Positions 16,469 through 25,024 of a stretch of DNA of 64,000 bases are shown here, one piece after another. A program made the translations under genes and the position numbers. The notes under the pieces are model-generated. The model was not told the origin of the DNA. It was given only the letters and a program-made list of their open reading frames with translations, and ran no database searches. The number at the start of each line of letters is the position of its first letter. The first letter of the stretch is position 1. The DNA is from Croceibacterium soli (GTDB lineage Bacteria; Pseudomonadota; Alphaproteobacteria; Sphingomonadales; Sphingomonadaceae). The stretch lies in assembly GCF_009828065.1 (NCBI RefSeq), contig NZ_WTYK01000005.1, positions 124,001 to 188,000 of the forward strand, in the 5' to 3' direction.

Positions 16469-18400
16469 ATGTCTGACGCTCCCGACACGATCTACAAAAC
16501 CGACGCCCTCATCGCCGAGGACATCGAGAGCTATCTCGAGCTGCACCAGAACAAGGGCCTGCTGCGCTTCATCACCTGCGGCAGCGTCGATGACGGCAAG
16601 TCCACGCTGATCGGCCGCCTGCTGTACGATTCCAAGATGATCTTCGAGGATCAGCTCGCCGCGCTGGAGGCCGACAGCAAGCGCGTCGGCACGCAAGGGC
16701 AGGAGATCGACTTCGCGCTCCTGGTCGACGGCCTCGCCGCCGAGCGCGAGCAGGGCATCACGATCGACGTCGCCTACCGCTTCTTCAGCACCGAGAAACG
16801 CAAGTTCATCGTCGCCGACACCCCGGGGCACGAGCAGTACACCCGCAACATGGTCACCGGCGCGAGCACGGCCGATCTCGCGGTGATCCTGGTCGATGCG
16901 CGCAAGGGCGTGCTGGTGCAGACCCGGCGCCATTCCTATCTCGCGCACCTTATCGGCATCAAGCATCTGGTGCTGGCGGTGAACAAGATGGACCTGGTCG
17001 ACTACGACCAGGAGACCTTCGACCGCATCGTCGCCGATTACCGCGCTTTCGCCACGAGCATCGGGATCGAGGACTTCACCGCGATCCCGCTGTCCGGCTT
17101 CAAGGGCGACAACATCACCGCCGCGCCTTCGGCCAACACGCCGTGGTACACGGGCCCGAGCCTGATCCAACACCTCGAGACTGTCGAGATCGCCGACCAG
17201 GCCGCGCAGGCCCGCGCCTTCCGCATGCCGGTGCAGTGGGTCAACCGCCCGAACCTCGACTTCCGCGGCTTCGCTGGCCTGATCGCCGGCGGCAGCGTGA
17301 AGCCGGGCGACCCGGTTCGCATAGTGCCTTCGGGCAAGACCAGCACCGTGCAGCGCATCGTCGCGATGGACGGCGACCTGGAAGAAGCCGTGGCGGGCCA
17401 GTCGGTCACCCTCACGCTCGCCGACGAAGTCGACTGCAGCCGCGGCGATGTGATCGCCGCCGCCGACGAACCGCCGCAGAGCGCCGACCAGTTCGAAGCG
17501 ACCCTGGTGTGGATGAGCGAAGACGCGCTGATCCCCGGCCGCGGCTACTGGCTGAAGCTGGCGGCCCAGACGGTCACCGCCACGGTCGCCGAGCCGAAGT
17601 ACGAGATCGACGTCAACTCGCTCGAGCACCTCGCCGCCAAGACGCTCGGCCTCAACGCCATCGGCATCGCCGAAGTGACCACGGACCGGGCGATCACGTT
17701 CGAGCCTTACGCGCAGTCGCGCCAGCTCGGCGGGTTCATCCTGATCGACAAGCTGACGAACGCAACCGTCGCCGCCGGCATGATCCACTTCTGCCTGCGC
17801 CGGGCGCAGAACGTCCACTGGCAGGCGCTGGAAGTCGGCCGCGAGGCCCACGCCGCGCTCAAGAACCAGAAGCCGGCGGTGCTGTGGTTCACCGGCCTGT
17901 CCGGCTCGGGCAAGAGCACGATTGCCAACCTGGTCGAGAAGAAGCTCCACGCCGCTGGGCGGCACACGTTCCTGCTGGACGGGGACAACGTCCGCCACGG
18001 GCTCAACAAGGATCTCGGGTTCACCGAGGCCGACCGGATCGAGAACATCCGCCGCGTCGGCGAAGTGGCGAAGCTGATGGCCGATGCCGGCCTGATCGTG
18101 ATCACCGCCTTCATCAGCCCCTTCCGCGCCGAGCGCGAGCTCGTCCGCTCGATGCTGCCCGACGGCGAGTTCGTCGAGGTGTTCATCGACACCCCGCTGG
18201 AAGTGGCCGAAGAACGCGACGTGAAGGGCCTCTACAAGAAGGCCCGCGCGGGCGAGCTGAAGAACTTCACCGGCATCGACAGTCCCTACGAGCGGCCCGA
18301 GAACCCCGAGATCCGCGTCGACACGACCCGCTCCACGCCGGAACAGGCGGCCGAGCTCATCGCCGCGCGCCTGCTCGGCGAGTGGGCGCCGGACCTGTGA
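16469..18400 (+). CDS. cysNC: Bifunctional sulfate adenylyltransferase subunit 1 / APS kinase
   Basis: 643-residue fusion. The N-terminal half is the CysN GTPase, with P-loop [18 protein letters not shown] near residue 38, [12 protein letters not shown] as G3 and NKMDLVDY as G4, then EF-Tu-like barrel domains. From about residue 465 the CysC APS kinase follows, with P-loop [22 protein letters not shown] and FISPFRAER. The protein energises APS synthesis by GTP hydrolysis and then phosphorylates APS to PAPS. It pairs with CysD just upstream and with CysQ just downstream. Its start uses a repeat-derived ribosome site. Confidence 0.95.
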   Translation: MSDAPDTIYKTDALIAEDIESYLELHQNKGLLRFITCGSVDDGKSTLIGRLLYDSKMIFEDQLAALEADSKRVGTQGQEIDFALLVDGLAAEREQGITIDVAYRFFSTEKRKFIVADTPGHEQYTRNMVTGASTADLAVILVDARKGVLVQTRRHSYLAHLIGIKHLVLAVNKMDLVDYDQETFDRIVADYRAFATSIGIEDFTAIPLSGFKGDNITAAPSANTPWYTGPSLIQHLETVEIADQAAQARAFRMPVQWVNRPNLDFRGFAGLIAGGSVKPGDPVRIVPSGKTSTVQRIVAMDGDLEEAVAGQSVTLTLADEVDCSRGDVIAAADEPPQSADQFEATLVWMSEDALIPGRGYWLKLAAQTVTATVAEPKYEIDVNSLEHLAAKTLGLNAIGIAEVTTDRAITFEPYAQSRQLGGFILIDKLTNATVAAGMIHFCLRRAQNVHWQALEVGREAHAALKNQKPAVLWFTGLSGSGKSTIANLVEKKLHAAGRHTFLLDGDNVRHGLNKDLGFTEADRIENIRRVGEVAKLMADAGLIVITAFISPFRAERELVRSMLPDGEFVEVFIDTPLEVAEERDVKGLYKKARAGELKNFTGIDSPYERPENPEIRVDTTRSTPEQAAELIAARLLGEWAPDL

Positions 18401-19158
18401 CGCAGGCCGACGCGGCACTCGCCGCGGAACTCGCCGGGGAAGCAGGCCGGCTGCTGGTGGAGCTGCGTGAACGCGGCGAGTTCGAAGGCAAGGTGCTCGG
18501 CCAGGAAGGCGACCGGATCGCCAACCGGTTCCTGATCGAGCGGCTGCGCGCCGAGCGCCCTGACGACGGCATCCTCTCCGAAGAGAGCGCCGACACCGCG
18601 GAGCGTCTCGCAAAATCCCGCGTGTGGATCATCGATCCGCTCGACGGCACCCGCGAATATGGCGAAGGCCGGCCCGACTGGGCGGTCCATGTCGGGCTGG
18701 CGATCGACGGTGTCGCGGAGACCGGCGCGGTCGCCCTGCCGGGCTTCGACGGCGGCACCGTCCTGCGCTCCGACATGCTCGCCCCGCGTGTGCCCTACGA
18801 CGGCCCCCCGCGCATGCTGGTCAGCCGCACCCGCCCCGCTGCCGAAGCGCTCGCCGTGGCCGAACGGCTCGGCTGCGAGCTCGTGCCGATGGGCTCGGCC
18901 GGAGCGAAGGCGATGGCGGTCGTGCTCGGCCAGGCGGAGATCTACCTGCACTCGGGCGGGCAATACGAATGGGACAACTGCGCGCCCGTCGCCGTCGCCC
19001 GCGCCCACGGCCTGCACTGCTCCCGCATCGACGGCAGCGAATTGCGCTACAACAACCGCGACACCTACCTGCCGGACCTGCTCATCTGCCGGACGGAATG
19101 GGCGGAGCAGGCGCTCGGGGTGGTTGCCGAGTCCGAGCCCTCATCCAAGCTGCGCTAG
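18397..19158 (+). CDS. cysQ: 3'(2'),5'-bisphosphate nucleotidase
   Basis: Inositol-monophosphatase-superfamily enzyme of 253 residues that removes the 3'-phosphate of PAP, clearing the inhibitor made during PAPS use. Metal-binding blocks are LSEESAD near residue 66, [15 protein letters not shown] near residue 80, and the C-terminal [15 protein letters not shown] 18397 overlaps the cysNC stop (GTGA), so it is the last gene of the cysD-cysNC-cysQ operon. The protein is smaller than some family members but contains all core motifs. Confidence 0.9.
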   Translation: MTQADAALAAELAGEAGRLLVELRERGEFEGKVLGQEGDRIANRFLIERLRAERPDDGILSEESADTAERLAKSRVWIIDPLDGTREYGEGRPDWAVHVGLAIDGVAETGAVALPGFDGGTVLRSDMLAPRVPYDGPPRMLVSRTRPAAEALAVAERLGCELVPMGSAGAKAMAVVLGQAEIYLHSGGQYEWDNCAPVAVARAHGLHCSRIDGSELRYNNRDTYLPDLLICRTEWAEQALGVVAESEPSSKLR

Positions 19159-19360
19159 CCCGCTTCGCGGGCAAGCTCCGCTATCCTTCTCCCACCAGTG
19201 GGAGAAGGAGGTGACGGCGCCCGCAGCGCCCAACTTCCCTCTCCCACTTGTAGGAGAGGAAGGTGACCGAACCACCCGCTAAACTTCCTCTCCCACTGGT
19301 GGGAGAGGGAGGTGACCGAGCCGCCCGCTAAACTTCCTCTCCCACTGGTGGGAGAGGGAT
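19157..19360. repeat. Hairpin at cysQ stop plus four CTCCCACTGGTGGGAG repeats (family D)
   Basis: A GCCCGC-TTC-GCGGGC hairpin covers the cysQ stop (19157-19171). Four copies follow of a unit built around CTCTCCCACTGGTGGGAGAG with trailing AGGTGACC (19184-19214, 19234-19267, 19284-19318, 19333-19360). The last three are spaced about 50 bp apart. They sit between convergent genes and probably stop transcription from both sides. Confidence 0.85.
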
Positions 19361-19427
19361 ACGGAGGCTTGGCAGCTTGCTGCCTAGCCGGAGTTGGGTG
19401 AGGGCTCCGGCGATTGGGTGAGCGCCC

Positions 19428-20738
19428 CTACGCCGCCCACGGCCCCGTGATCGCCACTGTCTTGGTCGGGCTGTAGAGGTTGACGAACAGCGTCCGGCCG
19501 TCGGGTGAGAAGCAGGCGCCGGCCCATTCGGTCTGCACGGGGGTGAAGGCCAGCACATAGGGCTCGCCGGCCGGCGTCAGGCCGATGAGGCGGTTGGCGA
19601 CCTCGTCGGTATAAGCATCCTCGCACACGATCAGATGGCCGTTCGGCGCGATGACGAGGTTGTCGCCGTAGTTGAACTGCTCGATCGAGGTGCTTTCGAA
19701 AAACAGTTGCAGCCGGTCGGGCGCGGCGGATTGCGGGCGCAGGCGGAAGATCTGGCCGAGCTTGGCCGCGCCGCCGCTGGTGCAGCAGAAGTAGAGCTCG
19801 CCGTCGCCCATCCAGATGCCTTCGCCGCGCGCGAACAGGGTCGCACCGGCCGCCGCGCCGCGCTTGCGCAAGTCGTCGTCGGGCGCCTCCACATTGTCTA
19901 GATCGATCCAGCGGACCGCCTGCCAGCTCTGCGGCGCGAAAGCGGCGCCGCGCCAGTTGCGGCTGTCGGGCATGCCGTCGATCGCAAGGGCCTGCAGCTT
20001 GCCGCCTGCCGCCAGGTTGCCCGGCTGGTTCGGGATGAAGCGGTAGAGCAGGCTGTCCTCGCGGTCCTCGGTCTCGTAGACAATGCCGGTGGCCGGATCG
20101 ACGCAGGCCGCTTCGTGGTTGAAGCGGCCGAGCGCCTTCAGCGGCACCGGATCGACCGGCCCGGTCGCGCTGGCCGGCACTTCGAACACCCAGCCGTGCT
20201 GCTTGTTCTGCCCCCGCCCCGGCCCGGACACGTCTTCCTCGCAAGTCAGCCAACTGCCCCAGGGGGTGATCCCCCCGGCGCAGTTGCGGATCGTGCCGGA
20301 GAGGGAGCGGAACTGCCGCTCGACGGCGAGCGTCTCCGCATCGAGCACCAGCGTGGTCGTGCCGCCGGGCAGCGGGATCAGGCTCTTGGCGACCGTGTCG
20401 TAGGCCCGCCCGCTGGCCCCGCCCCCGTCGTGCTTCGCCTGAAGCTCGTGGTTGCGCACGAGGGCGAGCTTGCCGCCGCCGAGGTCGAAGCAGCCCATCC
20501 CGTCGGCCCGGTCCGGCACCGTGCCGCCGTCGCTCATCGCTTCGCCGAGACTGGAGATCACCCGGTAGGAGAAGCCCGCCGGGAGATCGATCAGGCCCTT
20601 CGGATCGGGCATCAGCGGGCCGTAAACGTCGGCGGCCGCGGCGGAGGAGCCCAGCCCCGCGCGGACGCATCCGCTGGCGGCCAGCGCGGCGAAAGCGCCG
20701 CCGGTTGCATGGAGGAAACGGCGGCGGTCGGCGATCAT
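19428..20738 (-). CDS. PhoX/DUF839-family phosphatase, Tat-exported
   Basis: 436-residue secreted protein. The N-terminus MIADRRRFLHATGGAFAALA is a twin-arginine signal with a Cys shortly after (AASGC), so it may also be a lipoprotein. The rest fits the PhoX/DUF839 calcium-iron phosphatase-like propeller: GMGCFDLGGGKLALVRNHE near residue 95, ITPWGSWLTCEEDV near residue 176, FNHEAACVDPATGIVYETED, and EWAGACFSPDGRTLFVN near the end. Inferred role is release of phosphate from organic esters outside the cytoplasm. A Pho-box-like pair lies 65-80 bases upstream of ATG 20738, supporting phosphate control. Confidence 0.75.
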   Translation of the reverse strand: MIADRRRFLHATGGAFAALAASGCVRAGLGSSAAAADVYGPLMPDPKGLIDLPAGFSYRVISSLGEAMSDGGTVPDRADGMGCFDLGGGKLALVRNHELQAKHDGGGASGRAYDTVAKSLIPLPGGTTTLVLDAETLAVERQFRSLSGTIRNCAGGITPWGSWLTCEEDVSGPGRGQNKQHGWVFEVPASATGPVDPVPLKALGRFNHEAACVDPATGIVYETEDREDSLLYRFIPNQPGNLAAGGKLQALAIDGMPDSRNWRGAAFAPQSWQAVRWIDLDNVEAPDDDLRKRGAAAGATLFARGEGIWMGDGELYFCCTSGGAAKLGQIFRLRPQSAAPDRLQLFFESTSIEQFNYGDNLVIAPNGHLIVCEDAYTDEVANRLIGLTPAGEPYVLAFTPVQTEWAGACFSPDGRTLFVNLYSPTKTVAITGPWAA

Positions 20739-20802
20739 CGAGCAGCTCCTGGCACACGGCGAACGGCCCCCCGCCGCTCGCTCGATGGTCATACCTGCTT
20801 TG

Positions 20803-20818
20803 ATGACCGCTTGATGAC
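20803..20818 (-). promoter_or_regulatory. Pho-box-like direct repeat
   Basis: On the minus strand, GTCAT repeats twice exactly 11 bp apart (plus-strand ATGAC at 20803-20807 and 20814-20818). This matches the TGTCAT-type half-site and spacing of PhoB boxes. It lies upstream of the PhoX-like gene. Only two half-sites are clear, so the call is weaker than at 30070. Confidence 0.5.
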
Positions 20819-20847
20819 AAGCGCGCAACAATATGTCGTTGCTGTCG

Positions 20848-23373
20848 CTACAAGTCCGGTAGCGCCTGTTCCGCGAAGCCCCAGCCCGCCAAGCCCTTGC
20901 CCTTGGCGCGGGCGAGCAGGCGCTTGGCGTCGGAGATCGTGAACGAATGTGCGTCCTTGAAGTCCTTCAGCTCGCCCCAGGCGATCGGCACGGCCACCGG
21001 CGCGCCGGCGCGGGCGCGGGCGGAGTAAGGCAGGATGGCGGTGCTGCCGCGCTGGTTGCGCAAGTAGTCGATGAAGATCTTGCCCTTGCGCTTGGCCTTG
21101 GAGAGGTTCGCGGTGAAGCGGTCGGGCTCGGCCATCGTCAGCGCCTCGGCGAAACGCTTGGAGAAGTCCTTGTGCGCGTCCCATGAATGGCCGCGGGTCA
21201 GCGGCACGACGAGATGCACGCCCTTGCCGCCGGTCAGCATGGCGAAGCTGACCAGACCGATGTCCGCCAGCCGGTCGCGCATGTCGTGCGCGGCGGATTT
21301 CACGTCCTCGAAGTCAAGCCCTTCGTCGGGATCGAGGTCGAACACCATGCGGTCGGGCCGCTCCACTTCGTCCACCCTGCTGCCCCAGCCGTGGAACTCG
21401 ATCGTGCCCATCTGCACGCAGGCCAGCAGGCCGGCAGTATCCTCGACGTAAAGGTAATCCTCGGTGCCGCCCTTCTTCTCGGTGATCGGCACGTGGTGCA
21501 CGTGCGGTCCGAACGCGCCGTCCTCGTGCTTCTGGAAGAAGCACTTTTTCGCCCGCCCCTGCGGACAGCGCACCAGGCTGACCGGGCGCCCGGCCGCCCA
21601 CGGCAGCATCAGCGGGGCGATTGCCTCATAGTAGTCGGCAAGCTGGCCTTTGGTCTGGCCGCTTTCGGGGAAGATCACCCGATCGCGGTTGGAGATTTTC
21701 ACCGCCGCCTCTTCCTCGGGCGCTTCCTCAGCCTTTTCCGGAGTGACGTCTTCCGCCTTCTTGTCCCCGCGCAAGCCGATGAAGCTGCCGTGGCGCACGC
21801 TTCCGTCGGCGGTGAACTCGGCGAAGGCGACTTCGGCCACCAGCTTCGGCTCCAGCCAGGTGACCCCGCGGCTGGACACCCGGTCCACCTCGGCGGGCGG
21901 TGTCTTGCTCTCGATCTTGGCGAATTCCGCCGCCAGTTCGCGCAGCGTCTCGGTGTTGAACCCGGTGCCGACGTTGCCCTTGTAGACCAGCTTGCCCTTC
22001 TCGTTCTGCGCCAGCAGCAGGGAGGAGAACGGCCGGCCCTTCGCGGTCGACTTCTTCCAGCCGATGACGACGAACTCCTGGCGCAGCGTGCACTTGACCT
22101 TGACCCAGTTCTTGGTGCGCTTGGAGGCGTATTTCCCGTCGATCCGCTTGGAGATGATCCCTTCCTGCTCGGCCTTGCACATCGCGCGGTAGAGCTTCTC
22201 GCCCGCGCCGATCACGTGGTCGGCGAAGTGGATCGGCGGCTTGGCCTCGGCGAGCAGCGCCTCCAGCCGTTCCTTGCGCTCGATATTGGTCTGCTGCGCC
22301 AGATCCTCGCCGTTCAGTTCGAGCAGGTCGAAGGCGTGGAAGGAGAGCTTGTCGCTCTCCTTCTCCGATCCGTGCCCGCGCTTGAGCACGTTCTGAAGGC
22401 TGGAGAAATCGGGATTGCCCTTGTCGTCGTAGGCGACAATCTCGCCGTCGATCAGGCAGCTCGGCAGGTCGAGCGCTCTGAACCGTTCCGCAAGGGGCAC
22501 GAACTTGTCGGTCCAGTCCTTGCCCGATCGGGTGTAGACCCGCACTTTGTCGCCCGCGCAGGCGATCAGCGCGCGGTAGCCGTCGAACTTGATCTCGTGC
22601 ATCCAGCCGTTCCCGGCCGGCACCGCATCGACCAGGGTCGCCAGTTGCGGCTGGCGGAATTCGGGCAGCGCGGCGACTTTCTTCTTAGGAGTTTTCGCCG
22701 CGCCTTTCTTCACCGCCGCGTTGCGCTCCGCGGCTTTCTCCATCTGCGCGGTGAACTCGCCCTTCTTCTTGCCCGCCAGCGCGTATTCGCCCTTCTTGTC
22801 GGCGGCGATCTCCGCCATCGAGCGGCCGGTCAGGACGCTTGTCAGGCCGCGCTCGACCAGCGTGTCGCCTTCCTCGGCGTGCTCGTCCTGCAGCTTGCGC
22901 AGCAGCCAGTTCTCGCGCTTCTCGCCCGGCTTGCCCTTCAGGCGGATCAGCAGCCACTCGCCCTTCATCCGCTCTCCGTGCAGGACGAAGTGCAGGTGCC
23001 CTTTCTCCAGGTCCTTCCAGCTTTTGCCCGGCACCGGATCCCAGGTGCCGCGGTCCCACAGCATCACCGTGCCGCCGCCGTATTCCTCCTGCGGGATGAT
23101 GCCTTCGAAGTCGGCGTAGGCCATCGGGTGGTCTTCGGTGCGCACCGCCAGCCGTTTCACGTCCGGGTCCGGGCTCGGCCCCTTGGTGACCGCCCAGCTC
23201 TTGAGCACCCCGTCCGCCTCCAGCCGGAAGTCCCAATGCAGCCGGCTCGCTTCGTGCTTCTGTACGATGAAGCGGTTGCCGCCCTCGCCCTTCGCCCGCT
23301 TCCCGGCAGGTTCCGCGGTCTTCTTGAAATCCCGCTTGCGGTTGTATTCGGCCAGCGGGTCGCGCGCGCTCAT
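20848..23373 (-). CDS. ligD: ATP-dependent DNA ligase D (end-joining ligase)
   Basis: 841-residue three-domain enzyme of bacterial non-homologous end joining. Order: 3'-phosphoesterase (residues about 1-180; FIVQKHEASRLHWDFRLE, EGIIPQEEYGGGTVMLWDRG), then ATP-dependent ligase (about 230-520; adenylated lysine in HEIKFDGYRA, then DGEIVAYD and EGIISKR). Last comes the LigD-type primase/polymerase (about 560-841; acidic pair in DLDPDEGLDF, MLTGGKGVHLVVPL). An alanine/glutamate linker separates ligase and polymerase. This domain order is the one common in alphaproteobacteria. It overlaps the MgtC-like gene by four bases, and ku lies just upstream. Confidence 0.95.
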   Translation of the reverse strand: MSARDPLAEYNRKRDFKKTAEPAGKRAKGEGGNRFIVQKHEASRLHWDFRLEADGVLKSWAVTKGPSPDPDVKRLAVRTEDHPMAYADFEGIIPQEEYGGGTVMLWDRGTWDPVPGKSWKDLEKGHLHFVLHGERMKGEWLLIRLKGKPGEKRENWLLRKLQDEHAEEGDTLVERGLTSVLTGRSMAEIAADKKGEYALAGKKKGEFTAQMEKAAERNAAVKKGAAKTPKKKVAALPEFRQPQLATLVDAVPAGNGWMHEIKFDGYRALIACAGDKVRVYTRSGKDWTDKFVPLAERFRALDLPSCLIDGEIVAYDDKGNPDFSSLQNVLKRGHGSEKESDKLSFHAFDLLELNGEDLAQQTNIERKERLEALLAEAKPPIHFADHVIGAGEKLYRAMCKAEQEGIISKRIDGKYASKRTKNWVKVKCTLRQEFVVIGWKKSTAKGRPFSSLLLAQNEKGKLVYKGNVGTGFNTETLRELAAEFAKIESKTPPAEVDRVSSRGVTWLEPKLVAEVAFAEFTADGSVRHGSFIGLRGDKKAEDVTPEKAEEAPEEEAAVKISNRDRVIFPESGQTKGQLADYYEAIAPLMLPWAAGRPVSLVRCPQGRAKKCFFQKHEDGAFGPHVHHVPITEKKGGTEDYLYVEDTAGLLACVQMGTIEFHGWGSRVDEVERPDRMVFDLDPDEGLDFEDVKSAAHDMRDRLADIGLVSFAMLTGGKGVHLVVPLTRGHSWDAHKDFSKRFAEALTMAEPDRFTANLSKAKRKGKIFIDYLRNQRGSTAILPYSARARAGAPVAVPIAWGELKDFKDAHSFTISDAKRLLARAKGKGLAGWGFAEQALPDL

Positions 23374-23846
23374 TCGCCGTCCTCTCTTTCGGTGTTCGGG
23401 AACAGCCGCACTTCGGCGAAGCCCAGCAGCGTCAGCAGGACCAGCGAGATCACGGCGGCGATCACCACCAGCGGCCACTGGCCCGCGCCGCAGGCGATCC
23501 CGACGACCGCGGTGAGCCACAAGTGCGCGGCAGTGGTGAGGTTCTTCACCTCGCCCTTGCTGAACACGATCAGCCCGGCGCCCAGGATGCCGACGAACGC
23601 GCCGGTCGCCTCGAAAATGCGCAGCGGGTCCATCCGCGCGCCTTCGATCTGGTAGTACAGCGAGATGATCGAGGCGGTCATCGCCGCCGACGCGAAGCAG
23701 ATGATGCCGTGCGTGCGCAGGCCCGCCGCATGGCCGCGGATCTCGCGGTCGAGCCCCAGCAGGACCCCAAGCACCGCCGCCGCGCCCAGCCGCGCCACGA
23801 GATCGCCATCCATCCAGTGGATCAGGACCGGAGGGTTAAGCTCCAT
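23370..23846 (-). CDS. MgtC/SapB-family membrane protein
   Basis: 158-residue membrane protein with about four to five helices. The family motif appears as LGVLLGLDREIRGHAAGLRTHG near residue 27, with the conserved arginines and glycine. The segment FVGILGAGLIVFSKGEVKNLTTAAHLWLTAVVG follows as in MgtC (GxGxI then LTTAAxLW). Function in non-pathogens is not settled; relatives act in Mg2+ homeostasis or in regulating ATP synthase. It sits between ku and ligD and overlaps ligD by four bases, so it is cotranscribed with an end-joining gene. Confidence 0.85.
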   Translation of the reverse strand: MELNPPVLIHWMDGDLVARLGAAAVLGVLLGLDREIRGHAAGLRTHGIICFASAAMTASIISLYYQIEGARMDPLRIFEATGAFVGILGAGLIVFSKGEVKNLTTAAHLWLTAVVGIACGAGQWPLVVIAAVISLVLLTLLGFAEVRLFPNTEREDGE

Positions 23847-23865
23847 CGTCAGTTCCTTGCCGGGC

Positions 23866-23949
23866 GTGCTTCGACAAGCTCAGCACGAACGGAGGTTGGG
23901 GATGAGGCCTTCACAAAAATCCCGTTCGCCCTGAGCTTGTCTAAGGGCG
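23866..23949. repeat. Two REP-like units between ku and the MgtC-like gene
   Basis: Units at 23866-23891 and 23923-23949 are in opposite orientation (GTGCTTCGACAAGC and CGTTCGCCCTGAGC forms). Confidence 0.8.
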
Positions 23950-23997
23950 GGCGCCCGCCTCTCCTCAGTCCGCCGAAGGACGCGCGCACCACCGCCG

Positions 23998-24870
23998 TCA
24001 TGCGCTCTTCTTGGCCTTGGCCGGCGCCGCTTTCTTGGCCGGGGCCTTCTTCGCCGGGGCCTTCTTGGCCGCCGGCTTTTTGTCGTCGCCCACCGACCGC
24101 TTCAGCGCCGCCATCAGGTCGATCACGTTGGAGCCGCGCCCGGTTTCCGGCTCCTCGACATCCTCGAGGACCTTCTTGCCCTTGGCCTTGGCCTTCTTCT
24201 CGATCAGGCTGTGCAGCGCCTCGACATAGCGGTCGTGGTACTCGCCGGCGTCGAACGGAGCGGTCTTCTTGTCGATCAGCGTCTTGGCCAACCCGAGCAT
24301 TTCCTTGGCCGGCTTCTCGTCGGGAATGTCCTTGAAATACTCCTGCGCCGCGCGGACTTCGTCCTCGTAGCGCAGCGTCTCCATCACGATGCCCTTGCCG
24401 CAGGGCTTCAGGCTCACGAGGTACTCGCGGCCGCGCAGCGCCAGCTGGCCGATGGCCACCTTCTTGGCCTGCTTGAGCGCCTCGCGCAGCACGATGAAGG
24501 CCTCGTTGGCCAGGTCGTCCGCCGGGACGACGTAATACGGCTTCTCGAAGTAGAACACGTCGATGTCGTTGGCGTCGACGAACTGGACCAGCTCGAGCGT
24601 CTTCTTGCTCTCGATCTTGACCGCCTCGATCTCGTCCTCGTCGAGCAGGACGTAGTTGCCCTTGGAAATCTCGTACCCCTTGACGATGTCGTCGCGGTCG
24701 ACCGGGCCGATGCCCTGCACGACTTTCTCGTAGTTGATCCGCTTGCCGCTCGGCTCGTGGATCTGCCGGAAACTGATCGACGCGCCCGATTTGGTCGCCG
24801 AGTAAACCTCCACCGGTATCGAAACCAGCGCGAGGCGGATCTGCCCCTGCCAATAGGCGCGTGCGGCCAT
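23998..24870 (-). CDS. ku: Ku-family DNA end-binding protein
   Basis: Homodimeric ring protein of 290 residues that binds double-strand ends and recruits LigD. It contains the core Ku beta-barrel (YWQGQIRLALVSIPVEVYSAT, EPSGKRINYEKVVQG, LELVQFVDANDIDVFYFEKPYY). The C-terminal tail is lysine/alanine rich (repeats of KKAPAKKA after about residue 265), as in many bacterial Ku proteins, and likely aids DNA binding and threading. ATG 24870 has GGAGGAACGG upstream. Partner ligD lies downstream on the same strand. Confidence 0.95.
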   Translation of the reverse strand: MAARAYWQGQIRLALVSIPVEVYSATKSGASISFRQIHEPSGKRINYEKVVQGIGPVDRDDIVKGYEISKGNYVLLDEDEIEAVKIESKKTLELVQFVDANDIDVFYFEKPYYVVPADDLANEAFIVLREALKQAKKVAIGQLALRGREYLVSLKPCGKGIVMETLRYEDEVRAAQEYFKDIPDEKPAKEMLGLAKTLIDKKTAPFDAGEYHDRYVEALHSLIEKKAKAKGKKVLEDVEEPETGRGSNVIDLMAALKRSVGDDKKPAAKKAPAKKAPAKKAAPAKAKKSA

Positions 24871-25024
24871 GTCTCCGTTCCTCCTGCTTTCGCACGAGTC
24901 AGCGCGCGGAGGGGGCGGAGGTTCCAAAAGGGTTGCAGGCGTTCAGTTCCGCGAAACCGATGAGCGCGCAAGGCGTTGAGCAGCAAAACGATATCGGGAG
25001 TGCGCCGCCTGCGGCGCGACAGTT

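Noticed and set aside
15308-18613. Very long open frame on the minus strand opposite cysD-cysNC
   Set aside because: High GC removes stop codons from the antisense frame. It has no domain, and the plus strand carries intact cysD and cysNC motifs.
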